Assembly (NCBI GenBank): GCA_945883845.1
Contig: CAMCYI010000010.1
Coordinates: forward strand, 62,001-126,000
DNA: 64,000 nt
Reading direction: 5' to 3'
From: Bacteriovorax stolpii
GTDB lineage: Bacteria > Bdellovibrionota > Bacteriovoracia > Bacteriovoracales > Bacteriovoracaceae
Made by a program: the position numbers and the translations under genes
The notes under the pieces: generated by a model
Told to the model about the DNA's origin: nothing
Databases searched by the model: none
Seen by the model: the letters and a program-made list of their open reading frames with translations, nothing else
Shown: positions 9,156 to 16,675 of the stretch, piece by piece
How the letters are laid out: each line of letters begins with the position of its first letter
Numbering within the stretch: the first letter of the stretch is position 1

Positions 9156-9777
9156 TGATGTGATCCTGGCCTGAAAAAAGACTCTGCTCATTTCTGATAT
9201 AAGTCTTCGCCTCTTCCACTGTTTTAAAAAGTCCAAGACTCACACGATACCAGTTACCTTTGCCGTCAATTTTCACTTCATTAATGATTGGATTATAGCC
9301 ACGTACAGTGAATCCTTCAGCAAATTGCTTCGCTTCTTCCACTGTATTATATGAACCAAGTTGAATCGTGTAGCGGCCGTTGGATGAATTAGGTGCGCCG
9401 ATAGTTCCTGTAGCTGAAGCATCACTTGCAGTATCCGGATTCGTTGAAGTCACAGGAGCAGTCGCAGCTTCATCACCTGAGAATTTTTCAAGCTCGTTTG
9501 AGAGTCTTGTCTTCGACTCTTCCATTAATTTTTTAAGTTTTTCATCGTCAGTGAGTTTTGAATCTTCAGAAACAGTTTTCTCAGCGTCTTCTTCAACAGA
9601 AGATTTCAGTTCTACTGATTTTACATCTTCTTGAGTAATCCCTGCTTCGCTGAATGAAAGCTTTTTGCCAAGACGAATTCCCAGAGTAAACGAGGTCACA
9701 AGAAGAATCAGCACCAGCAAAATGATGAGGATGATTTCTTTCTTCTCAAAGATGATAACTTTATTATTTTCGTCCAT
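9139..9777 (-). CDS. SPOR-domain membrane protein
   Basis: 212 aa. A short cytoplasmic tail is followed by one transmembrane segment (about 14-35), an acidic Ser/Glu/Lys-rich linker (about 40-130) and a C-terminal SPOR domain (about 132-210) beginning GRYTIQLGSYNTVEEAKQFA. SPOR domains bind denuded glycan strands at the division septum, so a role in cell division or envelope growth is likely. It is convergent with, and overlaps by 17 bases, the adenosine deaminase gene. Confidence 0.88.
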   Translation of the reverse strand: MDENNKVIIFEKKEIILIILLVLILLVTSFTLGIRLGKKLSFSEAGITQEDVKSVELKSSVEEDAEKTVSEDSKLTDDEKLKKLMEESKTRLSNELEKFSGDEAATAPVTSTNPDTASDASATGTIGAPNSSNGRYTIQLGSYNTVEEAKQFAEGFTVRGYNPIINEVKIDGKGNWYRVSLGLFKTVEEAKTYIRNEQSLFSGQDHIITEIR

Positions 9778-9909
9778 GACACTATTTTAAGGGCTTAACC
9801 CTTTTTGCGCCAAGCTTTTTTCATTTCCGAACATTCCACTCAGGAATAGCCCCTCAACCTGTCCATCACCATTCACTTGCCCTATTCCTATCCTACCAAA
9901 GGAGCACAC

Positions 9910-10095
9910 ATGAAAAAGTTTGTTAAGAATCAGAAGGGCCAGGGAATCATGGAGTACGTCATCATCTCCAGCCTGATCGGCATTTTTTGTCTGGTTGCTG
10001 TCAAAGAGTTCGGTACCGAGATCAATAAACGAATTGATTACATGAAAACTCAGGTCACCAAAGGTATTGATACGAGAAACGGAATCCGGAAGTGA
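9910..10095 (+). CDS. flp: Flp/Fap-type pilin (class IVb prepilin)
   Basis: 61 aa. The type IVb prepilin site reads KGQGIMEY: G10, four residues, then Glu-Tyr, which is the G/XXXXEY signature cut by a prepilin peptidase of the TadV/CpaA kind. A hydrophobic helix follows (about 14-34). I chose ATG 9910 because AAGGAG lies six bases upstream; the open frame extends 33 bases further without such support. It heads the Tad-like cluster. No prepilin peptidase is in the window, so it must be elsewhere. Confidence 0.88.
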   Translation: MKKFVKNQKGQGIMEYVIISSLIGIFCLVAVKEFGTEINKRIDYMKTQVTKGIDTRNGIRK

Positions 10096-10370
10096 AGATC
10101 GCCGTCATCGTCCTCACTGTTACGACGATGATACTCCTGCTGGCAGGGGCAGTCCGATTCCACCTGGACACCCGCTGCCGGCAACTGGCCTGGACAAGAT
10201 CCTTTGAGCTTAAGACGAACTCACTTCTGACGACTTCAAATTCCTTCGATCTCTCGGCTATCCCTGCCTGCAAAATCTCAGTTCTCAGAAGAATCGAAAA
10301 AGTAAGCTGGCAGCATCTGCCATCTCCCAAGCAGAACCTTTTCAATCTCACACTTCGGGGAAAACTATGA
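10092..10370 (+). CDS. Small membrane-anchored Tad-cluster protein
   Basis: 92 aa from GTG 10092, overlapping the pilin stop by 4 bases and the next gene by 4 bases. One hydrophobic segment (about 3-22) is followed by a short basic soluble part with two cysteines (29 and 60). Location and shape resemble minor pilin-like or TadE-like proteins, but there is no clear prepilin cleavage motif. Function inferred from position only. Confidence 0.6.
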   Translation: MKIAVIVLTVTTMILLLAGAVRFHLDTRCRQLAWTRSFELKTNSLLTTSNSFDLSAIPACKISVLRRIEKVSWQHLPSPKQNLFNLTLRGKL

Positions 10371-10963
10371 ACCAGAAAGGTGAGGTCAATCTTCTTTTCG
10401 TTTTCTGCGTATTCGCCATGTCTGGATTAATGATCCTGCTTTCCCTTGAACTCCGCACCTCTCTCAACCTGCTTAAAAAACGAAAAAACCTCTTCCTCTG
10501 TGCCAAAGAAACGCAAGGTGAACATAACCGCTATCTCGTTTTCATGGGGCGCACGAACTGGGGAATCAAAAACGCTTCCCGAGTGGCCATGATCACCATG
10601 TTGATTCCAGGCCTTCAGGGAGTTTCTTCAAGTGCTGATAAAGTGAAGAAATATCTCCAGTCCTATCAAAATTTCACGCTCGCTTCATATCTGAAAACTC
10701 TTAGTTCGCTCAAGCGAAAAGCCTGCCCCATTGATCCCCGTATGCTTATAACTCCATTCGAACTTGGACTAACAGGCTATCAGCGCGACAGCGAAGGTCT
10801 GGCCAGATTGAGGAAAAAAAGATGGGAATACTTATTCATCGACCGTCCGTACATGCTGAGCATGTCGTTCACAGACGAGGGCCTCAATTCCGTCAAACCT
10901 CGTTTCAGGATCAGAACTACGGAGAACGAGGTGATGTCACGCTTCCTCTCGCTCTCTCACTGA
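10367..10963 (+). CDS. TadE/G-like minor pilin or pilus assembly protein
   Basis: 198 aa. It opens MNQKGEVNLLFVF, a glycine followed by a single hydrophobic helix (about 8-30), which resembles the start of TadE/TadF/TadG-type pseudopilins. The rest is basic and soluble. It overlaps the upstream gene by 4 bases and, in another frame, the next predicted gene by 142 bases. Family assignment is from context plus the N-terminal pattern. Confidence 0.6.
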   Translation: MNQKGEVNLLFVFCVFAMSGLMILLSLELRTSLNLLKKRKNLFLCAKETQGEHNRYLVFMGRTNWGIKNASRVAMITMLIPGLQGVSSSADKVKKYLQSYQNFTLASYLKTLSSLKRKACPIDPRMLITPFELGLTGYQRDSEGLARLRKKRWEYLFIDRPYMLSMSFTDEGLNSVKPRFRIRTTENEVMSRFLSLSH

Positions 10964-11088
10964 GCCTGATGAGTGCTCTTTTCATGGCATTGTTCTGGCT
11001 CAATTTCACTTTTGAAAAAGCTACTAAGGAGACCCTCCATGATTTCGAAATTCGTTGGAACGCTCTTGAAAAAAAATACAAAGACTAA
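10822..11088 (+). CDS. Possible minor pilin-like protein in an overlapping frame
   Basis: Frame 10822-11088 encodes a hydrophobic helix preceded by GERGDVTLPLALS, closely parallel to KGEVNLLFV in the preceding gene, then a short charged tail. The ATG at 10822 has GAGGA seven bases upstream but forces a 142-base overlap with the preceding gene. A shorter form could start at ATG 10969 but would lose the GD motif. The hydrophobic-then-amphipathic shape argues it is translated; the start is uncertain and a sequencing or natural frameshift cannot be excluded. Confidence 0.45.
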   Translation: MGILIHRPSVHAEHVVHRRGPQFRQTSFQDQNYGERGDVTLPLALSLSLMSALFMALFWLNFTFEKATKETLHDFEIRWNALEKKYKD

Positions 11089-11455
11089 AGTCTGGTGGTT
11101 CAAGCTTGCGGCCAGCCTCGTTCTCTCAAACGTTTTCTTCTTCGCTCTTTTTGGCGGTGGAAGTGATCCTGTTCAGGAAATTAATTCCCAGGCAGGTTTA
11201 GTTGAAGTTCAACTAAACGCCAGCCTTCTTACTCCCTTCACATCCGGGAAGAAGGTCCTGCTCGTTAACCGTCATGCGCGCGCACGGGTAGAAGGAATTT
11301 TGAATGCTCAGGCAGAGACATCAACGACAGTTGCTGTTCAGGAAAAAGATGCCGTAACTCTTTTATCACAGGAAGGCTGGGAGATTCTCCCATACCTCAA
11401 AGATTTTAAATTTCGTCAAATCGCCCAAGGAGAATCATATGAAATACGCTATTAG
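11039..11455 (+). CDS. Membrane-anchored protein in the CpaB position of the Tad cluster
   Basis: 138 aa from ATG 11039, with AAGGAG seven bases upstream. A cytoplasmic N terminus rich in Lys is followed by one transmembrane segment (about 22-40) and a periplasmic part of about 95 residues. Its place between pilins and secretin is where CpaB/RcpC sits in other Tad loci, and the region around VLLVNRHARARVEG could be a reduced SAF-like fold, but it is much shorter than usual CpaB. Overlaps the next gene by 17 bases. Confidence 0.55.
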   Translation: MISKFVGTLLKKNTKTKVWWFKLAASLVLSNVFFFALFGGGSDPVQEINSQAGLVEVQLNASLLTPFTSGKKVLLVNRHARARVEGILNAQAETSTTVAVQEKDAVTLLSQEGWEILPYLKDFKFRQIAQGESYEIRY

Positions 11456-11723
11456 TTTTTTCCTCACGATGAATGTCTTCGCAGCACCTATTCAGGTGTT
11501 CTATGAAGAAGAGCCAAGCCGCGCGCACATTGTGAGAGATATTCTTCTCAATCAATACTCAATTCCTGAAGACCTGATCGCGATAAAAGAAATTGGAGTT
11601 TGTGAAAATCTGAAGGAGCGCGGGAAGTTTGATTTGTGCTTAAAAAACAACGGAGACCTTATAGTGGTCTCCGTTGATCGTGGATTCGTAAATGAGTCGC
11701 TTAAAATCTTTCAGGCACCCTAG
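11439..11723 (+). CDS. Small secreted protein of the Tad cluster
   Basis: 94 aa, with a signal peptide of about 15 residues (cut after VFAA). The mature part has two cysteines (56 and 68) that may form a disulfide. ATG 11439 follows AAGGAG in the end of the preceding gene. No family recognised. Its position before the secretin gene suggests an accessory periplasmic role in pilus assembly, by inference only. Confidence 0.6.
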   Translation: MKYAISFFLTMNVFAAPIQVFYEEEPSRAHIVRDILLNQYSIPEDLIAIKEIGVCENLKERGKFDLCLKNNGDLIVVSVDRGFVNESLKIFQAP

Positions 11724-11737
11724 GAGCACCTTATGAC

Positions 11738-11956
11738 TTATGCTTTTGTAGCAGCTTTAGCTTTTGGAGCGGCTTTAGCTTTTGGAGCGGCTTTTGCTTT
11801 TGGAGCAGCAGCTTTTGTAGCTTTAGGAGCGCCATCTTCGTGGATTGCAAACTTAGGAGTAGTTCCTTTGTTACGATCAGCGGCCTTTCGTTTTGCACCC
11901 ATAGCTCTGTGCTTAGCTTTACGACGATTTTCAGTAACTGCGGTTCTAGAGGCCAT
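11738..11956 (-). CDS. Small lysine/alanine-rich basic protein, histone-like tail
   Basis: 72 aa on the strand opposite to the Tad genes. The first 40 residues are arginine/lysine rich, ending in RNKGTTPKF, and look like small basic nucleic-acid-binding proteins; the tail consists of repeats of AAPKAK, as in histone H1-like proteins. GGGAG stands seven bases before the ATG. Codons are those of well expressed genes (GCT, AAA, CGT). I prefer this to the plus-strand reading through the same bases, which gives only a low-complexity Ala/Phe/Gly stretch. It ends 14 bases from the upstream Tad gene and starts 28 bases from the secretin gene. Confidence 0.75.
   Translation of the reverse strand: MASRTAVTENRRKAKHRAMGAKRKAADRNKGTTPKFAIHEDGAPKATKAAAPKAKAAPKAKAAPKAKAATKA
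11754..11807. repeat. Three tandem 18-bp repeats coding the AAPKAK tail
   Basis: Copies at 11754-11771 and 11772-11789 are identical (GCTTTAGCTTTTGGAGCG) and 11790-11807 differs at two bases. On the minus strand each encodes six residues of the Lys/Ala/Pro tail. Such arrays change copy number easily, so tail length may vary between strains. Confidence 0.85.
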
Positions 11957-11984
11957 AGGTATCTCCCGATTAAAAGCTTATGAT

Positions 11985-13274
11985 ATGACGGTTTTAAAGC
12001 TCCTCAATTTAACGAGAAGCCTTGTCTTTGTCAAAATGTTCCTTCTTGTACCCTCTGCGTCATATGCCCAGATGTCTCCTTCAGACATCGTTCTCGCTCG
12101 GGGCGAGCAAAAAGAACTCACGTTTCAGGGGCTAAAAAACTTCTCCGTCGGGAATGGAGACATCATTTCTTATAAATTTCAGGCGAAATCCGGCAAGCTC
12201 CTTATCAAGGGAAAGAAGGTCGGATACACCGATCTTGTCGTCTGGACCGGTGCCGGAAAAGAAACGATCAGTATCTACGTCCTCTCAAAACAAAAATTTC
12301 TTAAAACCTTTCAGCTCGCCGACGCTCTGAAAAACATGGATCTCTCGATCGACATCAAAGGCCCGGTCATGACGGCGTCCGGTTTGTTGAGTGAATTCTC
12401 AGATTTTCTCTACCTTCAAAAGATTAAAGGACAATTTCAGGATCAGGTTTTTTTCAAAATCAACCTGGAAGCAAAACTCAGAAACCATATAGTAGGCCAG
12501 ATATATAAAAAACTTTACGCGAATGGATTCTCATCAGTGAGCTGCCAGGTCGATTTTCTCGATATCATGTGTTTCTACGAGGGTAACGATAATCCTAATC
12601 TCCTCAAGCAACTTGCCTCTTTCTATCGCGTTTCTTTCATTCAACAGGATTCGCGACTCAAGCACCGCAACTACATGCTTAAACTCAAACTGGTTCAACT
12701 CGAGCGTCTCGATGGCCGTGAAATTCATCTCGGCATGGATAAGATTCAAACTTCTATCAAAGATCTCTTCGAGAACGGAATCAGAACACTTATCGATAAC
12801 AATATGATCTACCTCTCAAAAACTCATATGGATCTCTCTTCACTCGCGGAGCCGGAAATTGTTGTGAACCTGAATACACCTCAACTCATTGAGATCGGAT
12901 CTCAGATTCCCTATCAGAACATTGCTCAGCAAGGTGCCGCGGTTATTGCGCCTATCGACTGGAGGTTCGCTGGTTTAAAAATTAAGACAAAAATCTCAGA
13001 GTCTTATGGAAAATTGCTTCTTGATTATGAAACAGAATTCTCACGTCCCGTCGAACAGGCCATCACAGGGAGTAAGGAAATATCTTCGGCCCTGCTGGAG
13101 CTGGGTGTGCCGATGAAAATTTTCCAGATCGGCTTTCAGACGACAACAAAAGGCCGTCAGGGAATTCCCCTCCTCTCCGACATTCCCCTTCTGAAACATC
13201 TCTTTGAGTCAAAGTCTGATCAGAAGACCTACAAGCAGATTTATGGTTACGTTGTCCTTGAAGAGGTTAAATAA
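11985..13274 (+). CDS. CpaC/RcpA-like secretin of the Tad pilus system
   Basis: Forms the outer membrane channel through which the Flp pilus emerges. About 429 aa: signal peptide (cut after ASYA), an N-terminal CpaC-type domain beginning SDIVLARGEQKELTF, a middle BON/N-domain-like region, and a C-terminal secretin domain from about 270 with EIGSQIPYQ, EFSRPVE and the closing GIPLLSDIPLLKHLF. I start at ATG 11985 because the longer frame (to 11733) runs antisense through the 72-aa gene. No good ribosome binding site precedes it. The next gene, the ATPase, begins at the very next base after the stop. Confidence 0.85.
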   Translation: MTVLKLLNLTRSLVFVKMFLLVPSASYAQMSPSDIVLARGEQKELTFQGLKNFSVGNGDIISYKFQAKSGKLLIKGKKVGYTDLVVWTGAGKETISIYVLSKQKFLKTFQLADALKNMDLSIDIKGPVMTASGLLSEFSDFLYLQKIKGQFQDQVFFKINLEAKLRNHIVGQIYKKLYANGFSSVSCQVDFLDIMCFYEGNDNPNLLKQLASFYRVSFIQQDSRLKHRNYMLKLKLVQLERLDGREIHLGMDKIQTSIKDLFENGIRTLIDNNMIYLSKTHMDLSSLAEPEIVVNLNTPQLIEIGSQIPYQNIAQQGAAVIAPIDWRFAGLKIKTKISESYGKLLLDYETEFSRPVEQAITGSKEISSALLELGVPMKIFQIGFQTTTKGRQGIPLLSDIPLLKHLFESKSDQKTYKQIYGYVVLEEVK

Positions 13275-14372
13275 ATGCTGAGTCTTTTTAGGGATGCTGA
13301 AACACCGATGGCCTCTGTACCGGCAATGGCCTGCTTCCGTCGTCTTTTCATTCAATACCTGAACAAAGGAATCATCCCGCTGTGGGAAGATCTATTTCTT
13401 GAGCTTCCTACCCTCGACACAGCTGAGGGTCTTCAGGAAATCAAAGATGCTTTCACCACTCTTACAGAATGGGATTTCCTTCGCGACATTCTGGCGCAGG
13501 ATGCTACCGAATTTTTCTTTCATTCACCAACGGATTCCCAGCTGCTCAGACTCTCGGGCGAAAAAAAGTCTATCAATGTAGGACTGAACGAAGACGACTG
13601 GCAGCTCTGGCTGGAAATCGTGTCACTGCGTTTTCATCAAAACTGGAACGTGCAGGTTCCATTCTCAAGCTTCTATGCTGAACTTTTTGGTAAAAAGTAT
13701 CGCCTGAGCCTCATTCATGGATCAACATCCCCGCTGGGAAAATCCAAGCTTATGATCAGAAGTCTCGCCAGTGTCTCCCATCCACTGCATTCATTCGGAG
13801 ATACAGAGAAACTGGCAGATCTTATTCTTCAGAAAAAGAATACACTCATCGCTGGATCTACCGGCTCCGGCAAAACATCACTGTTAACGAGTCTTATCGA
13901 TCTCGTTAATCCGGAAGAACACCTCGTAGTACTGGAAGACACATACGAAATCCTCTCCCGGCATCCCCACCAGACACGTCTTCTCTCCGGAGATACACCT
14001 GCCACGTCACTCAAGGCCTATCTTTCGTATAGTTTGCGCCTGAGTCCAGACCGAATCATCCTTGGTGAAATGCGCTCTCACGAAGTCGTCCCTTTCGTCA
14101 TGGCGATGAACACAGGTCATAAAGGGCTCATGGGTACACTGCATGCTTCAAGCGCGCCTGATGCTCTTAATCGCGTGGCCTTGCTTTTCAGCTTGTATGG
14201 TGGTGAAGCGAATCTCGATTACAACAAGGTGATGGAACTGATCTGCAGAAACCTTGAGTATGTGGTGTTTATGGAAAATAAAAAAGTAAAAGACATCATC
14301 CGCATTCTGGGATCAGAAAACGGTGTACCATTTTTTGAAAGCCTGATTCAGGAAACGAAAGAATTTTTCTAA
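13275..14372 (+). CDS. CpaF/TadA-like secretion ATPase
   Basis: A hexameric ATPase that powers Tad pilus assembly at the inner membrane. 365 aa. Walker A is GSTGSGKT at residues 194-201; the Asp-box strand is VVLEDTYE (about 218-225), Walker B ILGEMR (about 242-247), and the His box GHKGLMGTLHASS (about 271-283). The N-terminal part is shorter than in typical CpaF (about 450 aa), lacking much of the N-terminal all-helical domain. The stop overlaps the convergent hydrolase gene by 4 bases. Confidence 0.88.
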   Translation: MLSLFRDAETPMASVPAMACFRRLFIQYLNKGIIPLWEDLFLELPTLDTAEGLQEIKDAFTTLTEWDFLRDILAQDATEFFFHSPTDSQLLRLSGEKKSINVGLNEDDWQLWLEIVSLRFHQNWNVQVPFSSFYAELFGKKYRLSLIHGSTSPLGKSKLMIRSLASVSHPLHSFGDTEKLADLILQKKNTLIAGSTGSGKTSLLTSLIDLVNPEEHLVVLEDTYEILSRHPHQTRLLSGDTPATSLKAYLSYSLRLSPDRIILGEMRSHEVVPFVMAMNTGHKGLMGTLHASSAPDALNRVALLFSLYGGEANLDYNKVMELICRNLEYVVFMENKKVKDIIRILGSENGVPFFESLIQETKEFF

Positions 14373-15286
14373 AGGAGATTCTCGAGGAACCATGGCATCT
14401 CATGCATCCAGTTCAGATCGTTTTCCGGTGACCATTGCATGCCGGGAGGATTGCGAAGACGAAGTACGACGAGACCTTCACGAGGAACAATCATCAGAAA
14501 CTGCCCGAGAAAACCTTCACCGTAATAAATCTTCTTACCCCAGGTCCAGAATCCCATTCCGTAACCATTTCCATCCTTCAAATGATCGGTCCGAAGATCC
14601 ATGACCTGATTTCTATAAAGGTAAGTCTGATTCTCAAACATTCCCCCTTGAGCGAGCATGATTCCGATCTTCATCAAGTCCTGTGCCTTGAGATAAAGGC
14701 CGCCAGAAGCAACATCGTGACCATTCGAATCCTTGCTTATCTTCCAGTCTTTAATCCCCATCGGATCAAAGAAACAAGATTTCATATGTGTCGACAGAGG
14801 TTTTCCCGTTGAGTCCTGGATCCATTTTCCTAAAAGCATTGTTGAAGCGTTGGCGTAAGAGAAAACCCATCCAGGTGTTGTGACCATCGGAAGAGTCGTT
14901 GAATAATCGTAGTACTCGTTGTGTTTCCAGAAATCTGGTGAATCCTGAATTCCTGAACTCATCTGAAGAAGCATGCGGACAGTAATCTCTGCCTTCGGAG
15001 TATTAATCCATTCCGGAAAAAGATTATTTATATCGTAGAGGCCAGGATTAGTCTTGGCGAGACAAGCTAACGTCAGTGACGTCATACTTTTTGTAATCGA
15101 TTGAATCGAATATTGCTGCTCCGGATACCGGTCGAACTGGTGGACCAGCACGCCGTTTTGCCAAACAAACAATGCATCAGAATCACGAAATTCTGATTGG
15201 GCGACAAGTTTTTGCAGATCGGTCTGCGTAAAACGAGCATGGGCCAGGTGTGAAGTCACCAGAAGGACAAAAAAGAAGTATTTCAT
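14369..15286 (-). CDS. Secreted serine hydrolase, beta-lactamase (class C) fold
   Basis: 305 aa with a signal peptide of about 17 residues. The penicillin-recognising fold motifs are SITK at 63-66 (nucleophile Ser63 and Lys66) and YAN at about 144-146, with a later GEGFLGQF in the place of the third motif. Members act as esterases, D-Ala-D-Ala peptidases or beta-lactamases. The protein is periplasmic or secreted and faces the last Tad gene. The exact substrate cannot be told. Confidence 0.82.
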   Translation of the reverse strand: MKYFFFVLLVTSHLAHARFTQTDLQKLVAQSEFRDSDALFVWQNGVLVHQFDRYPEQQYSIQSITKSMTSLTLACLAKTNPGLYDINNLFPEWINTPKAEITVRMLLQMSSGIQDSPDFWKHNEYYDYSTTLPMVTTPGWVFSYANASTMLLGKWIQDSTGKPLSTHMKSCFFDPMGIKDWKISKDSNGHDVASGGLYLKAQDLMKIGIMLAQGGMFENQTYLYRNQVMDLRTDHLKDGNGYGMGFWTWGKKIYYGEGFLGQFLMIVPREGLVVLRLRNPPGMQWSPENDLNWMHEMPWFLENLL

Positions 15287-15362
15287 AGGAGATTTTTAAA
15301 ACAGGCGAGTCATCTTTCCTAACCATTTTGTAACAATTACCGGGGCGATTTTCCGGCAATCT

Positions 15363-15371
15363 TGATATAAT
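15363..15371 (+). promoter_or_regulatory. Extended -10 promoter for the aminopeptidase gene
   Basis: TGATATAAT, a perfect TATAAT with the extended TGN motif, lies 20 bases before the ATG at 15392. No good -35 box is present at 16-18 bases, as often found with extended -10 elements. GAGGGTG follows as ribosome binding site. Confidence 0.6.
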
Positions 15372-15391
15372 GACCGCAAAAAGAGGGTGTT

Positions 15392-16675
15392 ATGATTTTT
15401 TCTCAAGAAACGATTAAGACAAGAAAAGAGCAAACAGCAAAGTCCCTGGAAAAGATCCTTGAAGAGGACGAAGTGGTTCTCGTCCACTCCGGCACACCGG
15501 TTCAGAAGCCAGGTGGACATGACCAGACTTATTATTTCCACCCACATCCTGATTACTACTGGCTCACTGGTGTAAGACGCCCCTCAGGAGTTTCGGCCTA
15601 TTCAAAAAGAACTGGTTGGGTTGATTTCGTTCAACCTATCACTCGTGAAGAAAAAATCTGGGAAGGCGGCGGGGTTGCAACTGAAGGATCCGATCTCTCA
15701 GCCTTCGATGCCTGGTTTGCAGAAAAAAAATTCAGCCGAACACACCGATTGGGCCAGCACTCAGAATCTCACTGGATGAATCCACTGAAAGACGAACTGA
15801 ATGTTCTTGAGACATTTAATTCTATCCGTCGTGTAAAAGACCACGAGGAAATTGAGCTTGTGAGAAAACTTGCTCACATCGCTGGAGCCGGTTACACCGT
15901 CCTTAAAGATTTTATTCGTCCTGGAGTGACTGAGAGAGAGATTCAACTCGCTTATGAAGGTGCCGTGCTCAAAGCTGGTTCAGAGAAAATGCCTTACGAC
16001 ACGATTGTTGGCGCCGGCACAAACGCAGCTGTCCTTCATGCCATGCCGACCAGTCGAATCGTCAAAGAAGGTGATCTCGTGCTCGTCGATGGAGGTGCTG
16101 ACATTGGTGACTACTGTGTCGACATCACACGTGTCTTCCACACCGGCAAAGGCTTCTCGCAGCAACAGAAAAATATTTTCGACATTGTTCTAAAAGCTCA
16201 GACTGATTCAATTGCCATGTGTAAGCCCGGCGAGCAGTGGCATAATGCTCACCTCGCTTCTGCCCGTGCGATTGCTCAAGGTTTGAAAGACCTTGGTATC
16301 CTCAGGACTTCGGCAGAAGAGAGTGTCGCTTCAGGTGCAGTTTCGGTTTTCTTTCCACACGGAGTCGGCCACATGGTGGGTCTCAAAGTCCGCGACGTAG
16401 GAGGCCCATACAATCCATATCCAAAAAGCTATGCAGGTGCCCGCGTGCGCGTAGATATGGAAATGAAAGAAGGCTACCTCATGACCTTTGAGCCTGGACT
16501 CTACTTCATTGAGGCCTTACTCACTGATCAGGAAACAAGAGCGAAATATAAGGATGCTGTGAACTGGGAAGAAGCGATGAAATGGTTACCGGTTGGCGGC
16601 GTACGACTTGAAGACGATGTGGTTATCAAAGCTCAGGGCAATGATAACCTCACCGGATTTATTCCAAAAATTTAA
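15392..16675 (+). CDS. pepP: Xaa-Pro aminopeptidase (M24B, aminopeptidase P)
   Basis: A dinuclear metalloprotease that removes N-terminal residues before proline. 427 aa. The N-terminal creatinase-like domain (about 1-140) includes YYFHPHPDYYWLTG. The pita-bread catalytic domain shows metal ligands in DGGADIGDYCVDITR (about 232-246), HGVGHMVGL (about 325-333), EPGLYF (about 370) and RLEDDVV near the C terminus. No signal peptide, so cytoplasmic. It converges with ettA with a 4-base overlap. Confidence 0.93.
   Translation: MIFSQETIKTRKEQTAKSLEKILEEDEVVLVHSGTPVQKPGGHDQTYYFHPHPDYYWLTGVRRPSGVSAYSKRTGWVDFVQPITREEKIWEGGGVATEGSDLSAFDAWFAEKKFSRTHRLGQHSESHWMNPLKDELNVLETFNSIRRVKDHEEIELVRKLAHIAGAGYTVLKDFIRPGVTEREIQLAYEGAVLKAGSEKMPYDTIVGAGTNAAVLHAMPTSRIVKEGDLVLVDGGADIGDYCVDITRVFHTGKGFSQQQKNIFDIVLKAQTDSIAMCKPGEQWHNAHLASARAIAQGLKDLGILRTSAEESVASGAVSVFFPHGVGHMVGLKVRDVGGPYNPYPKSYAGARVRVDMEMKEGYLMTFEPGLYFIEALLTDQETRAKYKDAVNWEEAMKWLPVGGVRLEDDVVIKAQGNDNLTGFIPKI

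Noticed and set aside
11733..11984. N-terminal extension of the secretin frame on the plus strand
   Set aside because: It encodes only a low-complexity Ala/Phe/Gly stretch that is the antisense of the Lys/Ala-rich minus-strand gene, and the signal peptide lies after 11985.
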